Shown one piece after another: positions 5,586-6,244 of a stretch of 6,244 nucleotides of DNA. How positions within the stretch are numbered: the first letter of the stretch is position 1; every line of letters begins with the position of its first letter. The stretch covers positions 1-6,244 of the forward strand of contig JAHIQD010000028.1 of assembly GCA_018902795.1 (NCBI GenBank), in the 5' to 3' direction. Below the pieces are notes generated by a model that made no database searches, was not told the DNA's origin, and was given only the letters and a program-made list of their open reading frames with translations. Position numbers and translations under genes: made by a program. The DNA is from Bacteroidota bacterium (GTDB taxonomy: Bacteria; Bacteroidota; Bacteroidia; Flavobacteriales; Weeksellaceae).

Positions 5586-5714
5586 TCAGAAACTTCTACC
5601 GACTTTTAAGTCGTGTTTTGATGCTTTAGCCTCAATCAAACTGGATGCTAAAGCATCCGGAACCCGAGCTAAAGCTCGGTAGAAGAATGTGATCAGAAAC
5701 TTCTACCGACTTTT
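5586..5714. repeat. Compound palindromic element with 22-bp direct repeats, downstream of the nuclease gene
   Basis: A 22-bp sequence starting tcagaaacttctaccg occurs identically at 5586-5607 and 5693-5714. Between the copies lie tcggtagaag (5676-5685), which is complementary to cttctaccga in both copies (5593-5602 and 5700-5709), and several GCTAAAGC-centred palindromes: ggatgctaaagcatcc (5643-5658), cgagctaaagctcg (5665-5678), and gatgctttagc (5620-5630), which also pairs with 5647-5657. The element starts 11 bp past the nuclease stop and may act as a transcript end or be a dispersed repeat. Two mutually exclusive outer hairpins are possible. Confidence 0.85.
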
Positions 5715-5725
5715 TCGCATCGCAT

Positions 5726-6244
5726 TTAACTTTTCCTAAACTCGCAAATACTGTAAAAATCGCAAAATTTGCATAATTGGCTTGGTTTGGCCGGAAATTC
5801 TCCTTTCTTGATATCTTGAATAATATTTAAAATTTTATCTTTAACTTTACCCAATTCTTCTTCCGTGCCGAGAAATTCAACTTCTGAATTATTATTCAGA
5901 TAATAGAAGGCCAGCGAACTGATTTCTTGCCTGAATATTTCGCTTACCGCCATTTGATAAATAAGCAGCTGCTCTTTTTCATTAAAAGTTAATTTGTCTT
6001 TCGGGCTTCCTGTCTTGTAATCAACAATTTTCAACTTGCCATCCTCTTCGTCAATTCTGTCTATCACGCCGCGCACAGTATACACCTCGCCTCCAACCGC
6101 TGTTGTCCCAATGTTTTCGTGTTTTTGTGTTTTTGTGTTTTCGTGTTTTTGTGTTTTCGTGTTTTCGTGTTTTCGTGTTTTCGTGTTTTCGTGTTTTCGT
6201 GTTCCGCGCAATTTAATATTAAAGCCCTTTTCCAAATATGCCGC
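5726..6244 (-). CDS. C-terminal PD-(D/E)XK nuclease domain, probably of a UvrD/RecB-type helicase (5' end outside window)
   Basis: The frame is open to the right edge (AAYLEKGFNIKL at the start), so the gene is partial and no true start is visible. The RecB-family nuclease signature is present: GVIDRID (first acidic metal ligand), then IVDYKTG (D and K of the D-x-K motif), then EQLLIYQ (the QxxxY motif). A C-terminal CKFCDFYSIC (C-x2-C-x5-C) would complete an iron-sulfur cluster of the AddB/Cas4 type if one more cysteine lies upstream. Such domains end UvrD/PcrA-like or AddAB-like helicase-nucleases that process DNA ends in recombination and repair. The helicase part is inferred, not seen. 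Between FNIKL and YTVRGVIDRID about 40 residues are inserted, consisting of an 8-residue period KHENTKT(R/Q) encoded by the octamer array. All visible catalytic motifs remain intact. Stop is TAA at 5726-5728. Confidence 0.85.
   Translation of the reverse strand, partial: AAYLEKGFNIKLRGTRKHENTKTRKHENTKTQKHENTKTQKHENIGTTAVGGEVYTVRGVIDRIDEEDGKLKIVDYKTGSPKDKLTFNEKEQLLIYQMAVSEIFRQEISSLAFYYLNNNSEVEFLGTEEELGKVKDKILNIIQDIKKGEFPAKPSQLCKFCDFYSICEFRKS
6113..6203 (-). repeat. 8-bp tandem array (11 units) inside the nuclease reading frame
   Basis: Units of gttttcgt, with three gtttttgt variants, run in perfect phase from 6113 to 6200, followed by gtt. Since 8 is not a multiple of 3, three units (24 bp) make one peptide period of 8 residues, seen as KHENTKTR/KHENTKTQ. 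The T variants change codons CGA/CAA and similar. The unit and orientation on the + strand are the same as in the noncoding array at 299-374. Addition or loss of anything but three units would shift the frame of the downstream catalytic motifs. Confidence 0.95.

Noticed and set aside
5726..6235. TTG at 6233-6235 as the start of a stand-alone small nuclease
   Set aside because: The frame stays open to the window edge upstream, and the domain lacks the N-terminal half expected of such proteins, so the gene is more likely truncated by the window.

Overview
The window looks like chromosomal DNA from a Candidate Phyla Radiation (Patescibacteria) bacterium, most likely a parcubacterium. This is inferred from four things: the style of the PheS/PheT proteins, small lineage-type membrane proteins flanking pheST, moderate-to-high AT content with weak or absent Shine-Dalgarno sequences, and very heavy loading with short tandem and palindromic repeats. 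Genus cannot be determined from sequence reading alone.

Layout: the left edge (2-208, + strand) is the end of topA, coding for the C-terminal zinc ribbons of DNA topoisomerase I. About 490 bp without a gene follows. It holds a topA-proximal hairpin, an 8-bp tandem array (299-374) and a 32-copy 7-bp tandem array (486-709). Everything to the right is on the minus strand and converges on topA. In transcription order there is the C-terminal part of a helicase/nuclease with a PD-(D/E)XK domain (6244-5726, entering from the right edge), a 215-bp gap with a palindromic element and a putative promoter, a four-helix membrane protein (5510-5061), pheS (5008-3959), pheT (3758-1110), and a small single-helix coiled-coil protein (1007-702). 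The last four genes probably form one transcription unit whose core is phenylalanyl-tRNA synthetase (alpha2beta2). The two small membrane proteins have no function I can assign.

The striking property is repeat invasion. Almost every intergenic gap is occupied by a tandem array or nested palindrome, and similar sequence also sits in frame inside coding regions. PheT carries three low-complexity inserts of about 29-36 codons, PheS a small G/E/K-rich insert, the upstream membrane protein a 26-codon insert bounded by a perfect 17-bp inverted repeat, and the nuclease a run of the same 8-bp repeat that lies beside topA, giving an 8-residue peptide period. All these genes keep their frame and their recognisable motifs, which recalls the Rickettsia palindromic elements (RPEs) known to insert in frame in protein genes. 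I see no CRISPR array, tRNA, rRNA, transposase or defence locus. The candidate novelty here is this set of in-frame, protein-coding repeats.
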